Shown: piece after piece, positions 13,572 through 22,130 of the stretch
Layout: each line of letters opens with the position of its first letter
Numbering within the stretch: the first letter of the stretch is position 1
Assembly: GCA_020853255.1 (NCBI GenBank)
Contig: JADYZI010000095.1
Span: forward strand, 1 to 23,891
DNA length: 23,891 nt
Source: Acidobacteriota bacterium
GTDB taxonomy: Bacteria; Acidobacteriota; Blastocatellia; Pyrinomonadales; Pyrinomonadaceae
Reading direction: 5' to 3'
Program-made: the position numbers and the translations under genes
Notes under the pieces: generated by a model
What the model was told of the DNA's origin: nothing
The model's database searches: none
Seen by the model: the letters and a program-made list of their open reading frames with translations, nothing else

Positions 13572-14693
13572 CTATGCCGCAATTTTCTCTACGCGGTTGT
13601 AAACGGTATCTCGTTCCACTGCCTCAAATCCCGCCCGCTCGATCATCTGGATGATCTCTTGTTTGGTCATTTTGACTTCACCTTCGTTCGCGTAGCTGTG
13701 GGTGAGTTCGCCGCCGTCGGTGATGGTTCCGTCGAGGTCGTTGGCGCCGAAGTGGAGCGCGGTTTGGGCGGTGGCTTTGCCGAGCATGACCCAATAGGCC
13801 TTTATGTGGTCGAAGTTGTCGAGCATCAGGCGCGAGACGGCGATGGTCTTGAGGTTGTCGATGGCGTCGGGGCCGGGAAGCTGCGAGAGTGCGGTTCCGG
13901 GCGGGTAGAACGCGAGCGGGATGAAGCATTGGAAGCCGCCGGTCTTGTCCTGCTGTTCGCGGAGTCGGACGAGGTGGTCGATGCGGTCTTCGATGGATTC
14001 GATATGGCCGTAGAGCATTGTGGCGTTGGTCTTGAGGCCGGCTTTGTGGACCTTACCCGCGAGTTCGAGCCAGCGGCCGCCGTCGCATTTGTGATCGCAG
14101 ATGCGCGAACGCGTCGGCTCCGCAAAGATCTCGGCACCGCCGCCGGGGCATGAATCCATTCCGGCGGCGTGGAGTTTTTCGATCACATCTTCGTCGGACA
14201 TCTTGTAAAAGCGTGCGAAGAAATCAAGCTCGACCATTGTCAGCGCTTTGAGATGCAGCTTTGGAAACTCGCGCTTTAATGACGAGAAAAGATCGGTGTA
14301 GTACTCAAAGGGAAGCTTGCTGTTCAGCCCACCGACGATGTGCAGCTCGGTCGCACCTTCGGCAACCGCCGCACGAGCGATCTCAATGCCTTCTTCGACG
14401 GAATGCGTATAGGCTCCTTCCTGACGTGCGCGTTTGTAAAAGCCGCAGAATTTGCAGTCCGCAACACAGATGTTCGTGTGATTAAAATGCCGGTTGACGT
14501 TGTAATACGTCGTCAAGCCGTGCTTTCGCCGGCGAACGGTGTCGGCAAGCTTGCCGAGCGCGTTCAAGTCGGCAGTATTGTAAAGCGCGACGCCTTCGTC
14601 GAACGTCAGACGTTCGCCGTCTTCTACCTTGAAGGCAATCTCCCGTAAATTTGAATCAAATGAGAACTGCATATCTCTTTTACTGCTACTCAT
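13572..14693 (-). CDS. mqnE: Aminofutalosine synthase MqnE (radical SAM)
   Basis: The 373-aa product makes aminodeoxyfutalosine in the futalosine menaquinone pathway. It has the radical-SAM cluster C76-V-A-D-C80-K-F-C83, [30 protein letters not shown] and [26 protein letters not shown] and [10 protein letters not shown], then [13 protein letters not shown], are wording specific to MqnE rather than MqnC. The start at 14693 overlaps the PLD gene by 8 nt; an internal ATG at 14672 preceded by AAGAGA is a good alternative. The 3' end is the parent of six downstream copies (R2-R7), and the segment 13572-13786 is the template region. It is part of one co-directional run with Mokosh upstream and the cassette array downstream. 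Confidence 0.95.
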   Translation of the reverse strand: MSSSKRDMQFSFDSNLREIAFKVEDGERLTFDEGVALYNTADLNALGKLADTVRRRKHGLTTYYNVNRHFNHTNICVADCKFCGFYKRARQEGAYTHSVEEGIEIARAAVAEGATELHIVGGLNSKLPFEYYTDLFSSLKREFPKLHLKALTMVELDFFARFYKMSDEDVIEKLHAAGMDSCPGGGAEIFAEPTRSRICDHKCDGGRWLELAGKVHKAGLKTNATMLYGHIESIEDRIDHLVRLREQQDKTGGFQCFIPLAFYPPGTALSQLPGPDAIDNLKTIAVSRLMLDNFDHIKAYWVMLGKATAQTALHFGANDLDGTITDGGELTHSYANEGEVKMTKQEIIQMIERAGFEAVERDTVYNRVEKIAA

Positions 14694-16146
14694 TAAAAGA
14701 TTTGAATCGGAGGATTTGCTCCTCGAACTTTTGGTTAACTAGCCCCGGCATTGCTACTAACACGCCTTGTTCGTCCCTAAAGGTCGAGGCTGGATCACCC
14801 TTGAAAGAAAGCCAATTAAAGCTGCTGACGACAAAAAATCTATCATCCGAGATCAGAAGTTTTGCGTGAGTATCACCAAACTCAACAAAATAGAAGTTGC
14901 GAAAACGGCTCATTAATTCGTTCAGTTTGCGAATCGGCCAAGGATCCCCTTTGTTATCGCCAATACCGTAACCAAGATAAACGCTCACATCTTGTCTTAA
15001 CAGATTCTCAATTTGTTTCACAAACTGTTCGTTTACGACTTTTCTTCTAATCCACGGCGAGATAATCATGAGCCGTTGTCGGCTATTTGAAAGCGCGTCA
15101 TCGAGGATGTCTGGATGATCGAATACTGCAAGATTTCGGATGCTCGTGACCTTCTTCAATTCCTCATCGATTTTTTCGTGTTGCTTTCGCGCCGTGTCTA
15201 GCTCCGCACGTGCTAAGACCTGCTCTGCTTCGGACTTTGACGTCGCTATTTTCTCTCCCGCTTCGGCGATGGCCACCTTCGCAACAGCCTCCTGTTCAGT
15301 GAGCCTCGCAACCGTTTCATCGTCGGTGATCTGGTCTTTGTATTTCGCTATTTCTTGATCAAGTTGCTCGTCTGATTCGGTCTTTCTAAATCGTTCCAAG
15401 TTGAGTTTCGCAATACCATGCTTACGGGCAAACGCATCTTCCAACTCTCGATTCAGAATGCCGTCGATCGCAAACGATATCCGCTCTTCTCCGCTTGAAT
15501 TCTGGTACCTCAGAGCAAGAGCAGCTCGGAACTTGCTCGTCTGTCTGCCGACTTCCTTAACAGATAAGATAACCCGCCTAGGTGCATTAGCGCTCTTCGA
15601 GATGCGGTCAAGGAGTGCCTGAATTTCATCCAGATTCAGATCCTGAAGCTCAATCCGCCTCACGGGGATCGGTGGAATTTCCAACATTCCGTCCTCCTTC
15701 AGATCCCGCGGCGCTAGGCGGCGTTCACCGAAAAGGTTCATCGGCCTTTCCAACGTACGGTCAAAATCAATCGTTATACTTTGTTCAATCGGAGTTTCTG
15801 ATTCGGCCTTTTCGAGCACTGTCTTGCCTTTTTCAGTAAGGCGAAGCCGTTCCTGAAGAGCGATGTCTCCCGAACTCAGAAGCTCTGACAAGACATCTTT
15901 GAGAAAGGCGGAATCTAAGCCGAGGAAACTCGCAAGGCTCTCTCGGTCATCGACTCCAGCCTTAATTGCCTTAAGAGTGAACTCGAAGATGGGAGAGAGT
16001 TTCTTATATTCGATCGTATACGCGGAAAGTACGGTTTCGGTAAATGGCAGGCCGCACTCGGTATATCCGACAAGACGGTAGCCCGGGTGGACGTCTCGAT
16101 ACTTTCTTGCAATGTCTTCTATTCTCACAATAGTTTCAGCGACCAC
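14686..16146 (-). CDS. PLD-family nuclease component of a Mokosh-like defence system (MkoB)
   Basis: The 486-aa product has an N-terminal winged-helix-like region (about 1-125) and a middle domain. A long coiled coil (about 255-330, Glu/Lys/Ala-rich) follows, then a C-terminal phospholipase-D-type domain (about 345-480). The PLD half-site is [20 protein letters not shown]: His427, Lys429, Asp434. [14 protein letters not shown] marks its first strand. Only one HKD is present, so an active site would need a dimer. The GTG start overlaps the kinase-helicase stop by 11 nt, showing coupled translation. In type I Mokosh (an anti-phage system) a kinase-helicase gene is followed by a PLD gene, as here. 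The stop overlaps the mqnE start by 8 nt. Confidence 0.82.
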   Translation of the reverse strand: MVAETIVRIEDIARKYRDVHPGYRLVGYTECGLPFTETVLSAYTIEYKKLSPIFEFTLKAIKAGVDDRESLASFLGLDSAFLKDVLSELLSSGDIALQERLRLTEKGKTVLEKAESETPIEQSITIDFDRTLERPMNLFGERRLAPRDLKEDGMLEIPPIPVRRIELQDLNLDEIQALLDRISKSANAPRRVILSVKEVGRQTSKFRAALALRYQNSSGEERISFAIDGILNRELEDAFARKHGIAKLNLERFRKTESDEQLDQEIAKYKDQITDDETVARLTEQEAVAKVAIAEAGEKIATSKSEAEQVLARAELDTARKQHEKIDEELKKVTSIRNLAVFDHPDILDDALSNSRQRLMIISPWIRRKVVNEQFVKQIENLLRQDVSVYLGYGIGDNKGDPWPIRKLNELMSRFRNFYFVEFGDTHAKLLISDDRFFVVSSFNWLSFKGDPASTFRDEQGVLVAMPGLVNQKFEEQILRFKSFNE

Positions 16147-19100
16147 CTAACTCCGCAAGGGTCTCTAACCGACATTCGTCTGGATTCAGATCGAAATGGG
16201 ACAAAATTGATTTGAAAGGATTCTCTCCCGTGACTTGTGCGCAGAAACGATGATCTCCCACAAGTGCCAAGTAATAGCGGCCCCGTGAAAGCGCCACATT
16301 GATTCGTTCGTTCTCTCTCAGGAACCCAATATTGCCTTTTTCATTTGAGCGCGTAATGGAATAGATCAAGATGTCGGCCTCGCGTCCTTGAAATGCATCG
16401 ACGGTATTGACTTCGATATCCAGAGCTTCAAACGGAACGTTAACTCTAGAGATTGAGTTCTCTATCTCATCCTTTTGAGCCAAGTAGCCCGCAATTACTG
16501 CTACCCGGTATCGCTTCCCACGTTGACCAGCGATCGCATTAATTGTTCGGAGCATTTGGCTAATTTGCCGAGCCTCTGTTGAATTCAGGAAGGACTGTCC
16601 CGCTGGCGTTTCCAATCGTCGATTTAAGCGTGTCGTAGAAAACCAAGTAACGGGCTTCCTGAATACCTCTACAAGCGTCGGATCCACAGCGGGACCACTG
16701 CTTTTTAGCAGCCCCTCATAGAAACACTCGCTAACAAGGTGCCCTATCGGGGCAACCATTCGATGTTGGGTGTCGAGGGTAACAACACATTCATTGGGAA
16801 GTCGGTCCGACATATGGGAAAAGAGAGATGTTTTGAAATCCTCCTTCCTAAGTTCAAATTTTTCGAGAAGCCTGGGGTCCTGCATTTCAGTCATCTGAAA
16901 CGGTGATAGCTGCCGCTCGTCACCGACGAGCATCCATTTTTTTGATCGGACCAGAGGAATCAGTGTTTCGGGGGGCGTGGCCTTACTTGCCTCGTCAACA
17001 ATGCAAAGATCAAATGTCAGATCCTGAAAACCTCGAACAGAAGCAATTCCCAGACAAGTACCGGCAACGACGTTTACTGATGCAAGCAGAGCGATCTTGA
17101 ATTCTTCGCGACGGCCGAATTGTTCCCGCCACTCTGCATGGATCCCGTATAGATCAAGAAGCTTCTTCTCGGCATCAGACCGAACCGCGTAGTTTTCTTC
17201 ATACCGTGCTTCGATCTCGTCGAGGCCCCATGTTAGGAACTCTTTCGCATCCGCCTCGAGACCAATTAAGGCGGTCTCTATCGAAGCAAGTTCTTCGATC
17301 GTCTTCTTTCTGCTCTTCTTGAGGTCGGCCAATTGAGTCCGCAGCTCACCTAATTCTGCGTCTCTGGCCTCACGAGTAGTATTTCCTTCGTCACCTTCAA
17401 GCTCCAGGATGCCTTCGGAAATCTTAAGCTCTGCTTCGTCGTCAAGAAGCAGTTTTTTGCGCGCAATAATAAATTCTCGAACGAGTTGGCCAGTTTGTAT
17501 CTTTGTTGACGGGATCGCGTGTTCTTTAGACCATTTCTCGAGAAAAGATTGCCCACTAGCAATGCAAGATTCTCCCCAGGTATCCACCTTTTCACGCAAA
17601 AGATTTGGTCGTACCTTCTCGTTGACTCGTTTCTCGGTATGCGTACTTGCAACTCTGATCAACTTGATCGTCTCATCAGCCTTGGAAAGGCCCTCCACGC
17701 AATTGTCGAGAGCAACGTGGGTCTGGGAGGCAAGCAGAATTCTGGCATCAGGATTAACCTTCAGATGTTGCAAAATAATCTCGGTAATAAACGTCGTTTT
17801 TCCGGTCCCCGGAGGCCCCTTAACCAGAGTCAGCTCTTCAGAACCCAGTACCAGGCCCACGCCAGATTTCTTCGCGTCGTCAAGGTTTGAATTGAAAAAA
17901 GTAACATCCGTCGCTCGGCGCGGCATCGCTACCGTTTCAGGCTTGGCTAAGACATTCTTCAATTTCGGATTTATTGCTTGATCGAAGCGAAGCGCGTCTA
18001 ATGCATCCTTCTGTCTATTGACGGCAAGTTTCGCCGCCCACGAATCAAACTCAAGCTTTCCCGAATCCGGGATCGCTGACGCTTCGTCTTCCGGAACAAA
18101 AAGCGTAAGTCTCCCTTCACTAACACCGTCTACAATACCTCGGATCTTAGAGCCGTCTTTTAGATATACAATTCGACCTTGGTCGAGGAGTTCCTCGCTT
18201 ACGGGGGAGTCTGTTTTAAATGTCACCCTTCGCCCGTAAATCGATCGCTCGGTGAACCGGATCGCCACATTCGTTTCGCGTTCGAATTCAACCTGCATGT
18301 TGAGCAATCGAGCCCACTTTTCAAATTCACCTTCCTCCGCGCGCTGTCGCTGTTCGAGCTCCATCTGGGCAAACTTCTTGTCTGCCTCAATAACGAAAGC
18401 GTCTAGGTCTGCTGCCAATTGAGGTGCCAAAGCGCCGGGGGCAATTGAAAACTTAAAATTCTCGTCGGGAATCCAAGTCTTTTCACGGATGTTGCTCAAA
18501 ACCCCACAGGACATCGGCTTAACATTGAATACAAAAAGATAACCTTCCTTGGCCACCTTGGCGTGAGAAGAAAGTGATTCACTAAATAGGTCAAAATGAA
18601 TTTCATCGGCCTTATCCTCGGCCTGGACTTTTTTCTGAACGCCACAGATCGAATTAAGATCACGAGTGTAGAACTCTCGTGCGGTCGAATCGTCTTTTAT
18701 TCCGTAATCGTTCTTGACTGCCGTCAAGGCTCTCTGCGATAGCTTGACGTACACGGTCCGCTTAGGACTCCAGGCCACGTCGCGCTTCCTCCAGACATTC
18801 TCTAAGTCAGTTAAAAGGATTCGTGCATCCCTGTAGCGCTCGCGAGGAATCTGGTCAATACACTTATTGATTATCGTTACGACGTCGTCCGGAGGGTCAA
18901 AGCGCGGCCCTTCCATTGCATCGTAAAGATCTCCGATATTGTTAAGTTCAGCCTTCGTCAGACACTTGATTGTTATGGCGGCAAAGCCAAACACGTCCCT
19001 GGTGAACGTGTATGATCCATCGTCCTGCTCCGGCGGGGTATACGGTGGAGACCCATAAACTGCAAGCGTTACTCCGGGCTCTGCCCACTCTTTGAATTTC

Positions 19101-19588
19101 GAGATTCCGAAATCCGTAATTTTTGGGACTCCGTCAGTGGAAATGAGAACATTCCGGGGCTTTAGATCACGATGAGCGTAATTTCGACCATGTACGAATG
19201 CTATTGCCTCAAGCAGGGCCCGCCCCATTCTTTCGTAATAGTCATCCCATCCTTCAAACTCGTTATTCTCATCTTCAAGCCATTTTTCAAGGTCCGTAGC
19301 CAACCATGGTAAAACCAAAAACCGCCTCCGTGACGCTTCGTCAACGCCGGTATCCAGCAACTCGACGATGTTTTCATGCTTGAGGGCCTTTAGATGTTCG
19401 AGCTCACGACGATACGCTTCCTCTAATAAACCTGGATCATGTTTGCTGCCGGCAAAATCCTGAAACAGTTTTACGGCCACAATTTGACCATCATTACCGA
19501 GATCTGAAGCCTTATACACATCGGCCATACCGCCGGCCATTGGGCGGTCTCCTAACAGGGCATAGCGGGAATTTATAATGTTCGACAT
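16136..19588 (-). CDS. Ser/Thr kinase-SF1 helicase fusion, Mokosh type I-like (MkoA)
   Basis: 1150 aa. The N-terminal kinase (about 8-275) has glycine loop MAGGMADVY, VAVK40, HRD (139-141) in HRDLKPRNVL, DFG (159-161) and GSPPYTPPEQ, so it looks catalytically complete. A linker domain is followed by an SF1 helicase of the DNA2/UPF1-like COG1112 type. Walker A is GPPGTGKT (591-598), and a coiled-coil insert (about 700-780) follows. Walker B is VDEAS (Asp865), motif III is LVGDERQLSPF, motif V is TVDAFQGREADI, and motif VI is ERINVALSRGR. The fusion of protein kinase to this helicase followed by a PLD gene is the type I Mokosh architecture. Defence is inferred from architecture. It starts at ATG 19588, one nt after AGGAAG, and is the first gene of the long minus-strand run. 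Confidence 0.9.
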   Translation of the reverse strand: MSNIINSRYALLGDRPMAGGMADVYKASDLGNDGQIVAVKLFQDFAGSKHDPGLLEEAYRRELEHLKALKHENIVELLDTGVDEASRRRFLVLPWLATDLEKWLEDENNEFEGWDDYYERMGRALLEAIAFVHGRNYAHRDLKPRNVLISTDGVPKITDFGISKFKEWAEPGVTLAVYGSPPYTPPEQDDGSYTFTRDVFGFAAITIKCLTKAELNNIGDLYDAMEGPRFDPPDDVVTIINKCIDQIPRERYRDARILLTDLENVWRKRDVAWSPKRTVYVKLSQRALTAVKNDYGIKDDSTAREFYTRDLNSICGVQKKVQAEDKADEIHFDLFSESLSSHAKVAKEGYLFVFNVKPMSCGVLSNIREKTWIPDENFKFSIAPGALAPQLAADLDAFVIEADKKFAQMELEQRQRAEEGEFEKWARLLNMQVEFERETNVAIRFTERSIYGRRVTFKTDSPVSEELLDQGRIVYLKDGSKIRGIVDGVSEGRLTLFVPEDEASAIPDSGKLEFDSWAAKLAVNRQKDALDALRFDQAINPKLKNVLAKPETVAMPRRATDVTFFNSNLDDAKKSGVGLVLGSEELTLVKGPPGTGKTTFITEIILQHLKVNPDARILLASQTHVALDNCVEGLSKADETIKLIRVASTHTEKRVNEKVRPNLLREKVDTWGESCIASGQSFLEKWSKEHAIPSTKIQTGQLVREFIIARKKLLLDDEAELKISEGILELEGDEGNTTREARDAELGELRTQLADLKKSRKKTIEELASIETALIGLEADAKEFLTWGLDEIEARYEENYAVRSDAEKKLLDLYGIHAEWREQFGRREEFKIALLASVNVVAGTCLGIASVRGFQDLTFDLCIVDEASKATPPETLIPLVRSKKWMLVGDERQLSPFQMTEMQDPRLLEKFELRKEDFKTSLFSHMSDRLPNECVVTLDTQHRMVAPIGHLVSECFYEGLLKSSGPAVDPTLVEVFRKPVTWFSTTRLNRRLETPAGQSFLNSTEARQISQMLRTINAIAGQRGKRYRVAVIAGYLAQKDEIENSISRVNVPFEALDIEVNTVDAFQGREADILIYSITRSNEKGNIGFLRENERINVALSRGRYYLALVGDHRFCAQVTGENPFKSILSHFDLNPDECRLETLAELGGR

Positions 19589-19642
19589 ACTTCCTAGGAC
19601 AATTCGCTCGATGCATTAAAAACGTTGGCCGATGAAAACGAC

Positions 19643-19671
19643 TGAATATAGCCTATAATAACGGTTTCCAA
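19643..19671 (-). promoter_or_regulatory. Candidate promoter for the Mokosh-mqnE run
   Basis: On the minus strand, TTGGAA (19671-19666) and TATTCA (19648-19643) are separated by 17 nt, about 55 nt before the kinase-helicase ATG. It lies in the 108-nt divergent gap shared with the DUF72 gene. The plus-strand TATAAT at 19654-19659 in the same gap could be the DUF72 -10 element, though no good -35 accompanies it. Sequence match only. Confidence 0.3.
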
Positions 19672-19696
19672 TGAAGCTAGCTAACAGTATAAGAAT

Positions 19697-20587
19697 ATGA
19701 AATTTGGACAGGTGGCGGATCCTGGAGAGGTTGATTTCAGCATTCCGGCGGATCATCCGGCGACGAAGGGCGTTTTTGCGTCGGAGACGACGAAGGAGAT
19801 GGAGGTTCGGGTCGGCTGTGCGAAATGGAACAGCAAGGACCTAAAAGGATTTTATCCGAAGGGCGTGAAGGCGAAGGACGAGCTGCGGTATTACTCGACG
19901 CAGTTCAACTGCATCGAGCTGAACGCGACGTTTTATAAGCGTTATTGGGAGAATACCTATACCGGCTGGCATGACGGCGTTGAGGATAATTTTAAGTTCT
20001 TTCCGAAATTCAATCAGGGTGTTACGCATTATTCGCGGCTAAAGGAAGTCGAACAGCGGTGCGAGGAGTTTGCCGAGAACATCGTTTTTCTAAAAGGGAA
20101 GCTTGGCGTGCCGCTGCTGCAGATGCATGACAATTTTGGGGCGAAGGATTATGAGCGGGTCGAAAATTTTGCCGAGAATGTGTGGACATGCGGCATCCCG
20201 ATCGCGATGGAATTTCGCCGAAGCGAATGGCACACCGACCCTGATATTTCCGAACGGCTTTACGCTCTGATGGAAAAGCACGCGATCACGAATGTGCTTG
20301 TCGATACGGCCGGCCGCCGCGACCTGATGCATATGCGTTTGACGACGCCGACGCCATTCATCCGCTGGGTCGGAGCGAATCATGCGTCAGATTATACGCG
20401 GCTTGATGATTGGGTCGAGCGGTTGGCGAAATGGAAAAAGCAGGGAATGCGAAAGCTGTATTTCTTTGTCCACCAGAATGTCGAGCAAGAATCGCCGCTG
20501 CTTTCGCAATACTTTATTGAAAAGCTGAACAAAAAGCTCGGTACCGGTCTTCACATTCCGCTGACCGCGAAAGACGTTGACGAATAG
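19697..20587 (+). CDS. DUF72 family protein (YecE-like TIM barrel)
   Basis: The 296-aa product shows the DUF72 pattern. VRVGCAKWNSKDLKGFYPKG opens the barrel, then ELRYYSTQFNCIELNATFYK, FKFFPKFNQGVTHY, PLLQMHDNFGAKDYERVENF, and PIAMEFRRSEWHTD near the C-terminal half. THE MHMRLTTPTPFIRWVGANH segment matches the usual 'vRfhG' strand. The family forms a TIM barrel of unknown activity. The N-terminal extension MKFGQVADPGEVDFSIPADH is also seen in DUF72 proteins of some bacteria, so this start is credible. It is divergent from the Mokosh genes and ends 21 nt before a convergent pseudogene. Confidence 0.9.
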   Translation: MKFGQVADPGEVDFSIPADHPATKGVFASETTKEMEVRVGCAKWNSKDLKGFYPKGVKAKDELRYYSTQFNCIELNATFYKRYWENTYTGWHDGVEDNFKFFPKFNQGVTHYSRLKEVEQRCEEFAENIVFLKGKLGVPLLQMHDNFGAKDYERVENFAENVWTCGIPIAMEFRRSEWHTDPDISERLYALMEKHAITNVLVDTAGRRDLMHMRLTTPTPFIRWVGANHASDYTRLDDWVERLAKWKKQGMRKLYFFVHQNVEQESPLLSQYFIEKLNKKLGTGLHIPLTAKDVDE

Positions 20588-20608
20588 CGTTGGATCGCGC
20601 GATTATTC

Positions 20609-21143
20609 TTACTCTTTCGCCGTTCCGAACGCCGCACTTGCGCGGCTCGTTGTTCGAAAGGCCTTTATTGCATCGATCAATTCAGACCCACACCTGAGAT
20701 TTTCATTGAATTGGATCAGCTCGCCGGAGTTTGCCCTTACCGCGACCAGCGTGCCGCGGCTGTCCCGCACGGCCGTCGAGACCGGAAGCGTAGAGGTGCG
20801 GCTTTTGCCCGTGGCGAAGGTCAAAGACTCTATGTCGGGCCACAAGCATTTTTGGACCCTGCCGCGTCTTTTATACGCAAAGCCGTTTTGATAGATGCGC
20901 AATTCGTCCTGGCCCAGAGAAAATTGAAACCAGGCCAAACAGAAAAAGGGCAGCGAAAGGATAAGGCAAACTGAACCCACGACATATGTCTTTTCCGAAA
21001 GAAGGCCTATGCCGGGTATGAGCAATCAAGCCGAGGAATATGAAGAGAACGATCAATGCCAAATTTGGTTTGGCTTGACGCGTTGACACCAATCTTCCTA
21101 AAGCCACCTGGAGGCTGACACCGTTCGAGAAGTTTTCTTCCAT
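20609..21143 (-). pseudogene. Two-helix membrane protein split by a frameshift
   Basis: Translation from ATG 21143 gives MEENFSNGVSLQVALGRLVS, then TRQAKPNLALIVLFIFLGL, and then loses sense. Near 21022-21025 a one-base change of frame restores LLIPGIGLLSEKTYVVGSVC, then LILSLPFFCLAWF and a soluble region (DELRIYQNGFAYKRRGRVQK, then CLWPDIESLTF) ending FGTAKE and stop. The corrected product would be about 177 aa, with two hydrophobic helices (about 28-45 and 56-75) and a C-terminal PH-like beta domain. I do not know the family. The downstream frame alone has only a TTG start inside the first helix, so it is unlikely to be a complete gene. Sequencing error is an alternative. Confidence 0.65.
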
Positions 21144-21160
21144 TTCGGTTGTCGTTACTT

Positions 21161-22027
21161 TCAATGCAGGAAAACCGCGGCACCGAACGTGAGCAGCAGG
21201 ATCACACTCACAAAGGCATTGGTCGTAAAAAATGCGGCATTCATCCGCGAGAGATCGTTGGGTTTCAGCAGCGTGTGCTGATAGATAAGCAGCACCCCGA
21301 CGACCGCTACTCCGACAAGTGCGAGCCAGCCCAATCCGGTCACAAGAAACAGCAGTACGAGGGCCGCAAATGCCTGGAAATGAAAAAGCCTCGCGATCCA
21401 AAGGGAGTGTTTTATACCGTACCGCGCCGGAATTGACCGCAGGCCGGCCTTTCGGTCGAACTCAAGATCCTGACAGGCGTACAGCACGTCAAAACCGGCC
21501 GTCCACATAAGCACGACCAGTGACAGCAGGATCGGCATCCCGGAATCGAGTGTCCCGCGAACGGCTATCCATGCGGCCGTTGGCGAAATGGCAAGTGCCC
21601 AGCCCAGCATCAGGTGTGCCAGGGCTGTGAAGCGTTTTGCGTAGGAATAGCCCAAAATACTGACCAGAACGATCGGCGATAGGGCAAAGGTCAGCCAGTT
21701 CAGCGAATACGCCGCAAGAAGAAATAGTGCAACCGATACACCGAAAAAAGCCCATGCGAAGCCGACACTTAATTTTCCGCTCGGCAGCTCGCGTGACGCG
21801 GTTCGCGGATTTTTAGAGTCGATCTCGCGGTCGATGATTCGGTTAAAGGTCATCGCCGCCGAGCGCGCACCGACCATCGCAGCCGTGATCCAAAGTATCT
21901 TGTCCCACGGCGGCAGGCCCTCAGCGGCCAGTATCGCGCCAAGAAACGCGAACGGCAGAGCAAACAGCGTGTGTTCGAACTTTATCATTCGCAGGGTAGT
22001 CGCCAGCTTATTCAGAGACTCGGGCAT
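21161..22027 (-). CDS. mqnP: UbiA-type prenyltransferase, probable MqnP of the futalosine pathway
   Basis: The product is about 288 aa with 7-9 hydrophobic segments. The first Asp-rich motif is NRIIDREIDSKNPRTASREL and the second is YACQDLEFDRKAGLRSIPAR; both bind Mg-prenyl diphosphate. The opening LRMIKFEHTLFALPFAFLGA is typical of UbiA-like polyprenyltransferases annotated in futalosine-pathway genomes (MqnP) and of 4-hydroxybenzoate prenyltransferases. Co-occurrence with mqnE in the window favours MqnP. I took the ATG at 22027 because CAGAGAA precedes it; an in-frame ATG at 22054 has no visible ribosome binding site. It acts in the inner membrane. Confidence 0.88.
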   Translation of the reverse strand: MPESLNKLATTLRMIKFEHTLFALPFAFLGAILAAEGLPPWDKILWITAAMVGARSAAMTFNRIIDREIDSKNPRTASRELPSGKLSVGFAWAFFGVSVALFLLAAYSLNWLTFALSPIVLVSILGYSYAKRFTALAHLMLGWALAISPTAAWIAVRGTLDSGMPILLSLVVLMWTAGFDVLYACQDLEFDRKAGLRSIPARYGIKHSLWIARLFHFQAFAALVLLFLVTGLGWLALVGVAVVGVLLIYQHTLLKPNDLSRMNAAFFTTNAFVSVILLLTFGAAVFLH

Positions 22028-22130
22028 TGTTCTCTGAAGTTTAGCAGAATTCATGCGGCCAGCGCAGTTCAGACTTGTCTCTAACTCAGGAAGTTTGGCA
22101 GAATGTCCGAGGCTCTTGCCTGATCACCCA

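Noticed and set aside
7939..13786. CRISPR array or integron
   Set aside because: Repeats are 110-225 bp coding fragments with gene-sized intervals; there are no short regular spacers, no attC-like folded sites with the usual core motifs, and no integrase or cas gene in the window.
13659..14153. Plus-strand open frame of 164 codons inside mqnE
   Set aside because: Antisense shadow of GC-rich mqnE codons; low-complexity Val/Gly/Glu composition and no family features.
13572..14693. Assigning the radical SAM gene as mqnC
   Set aside because: [24 protein letters not shown] and [11 protein letters not shown] wording fits MqnE better.
20871..21401. Minus-strand open frame of 176 codons as a separate gene
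   Set aside because: Its upstream half is the antisense-frame shadow of the prenyltransferase and its middle is the first part of the frameshifted membrane protein.
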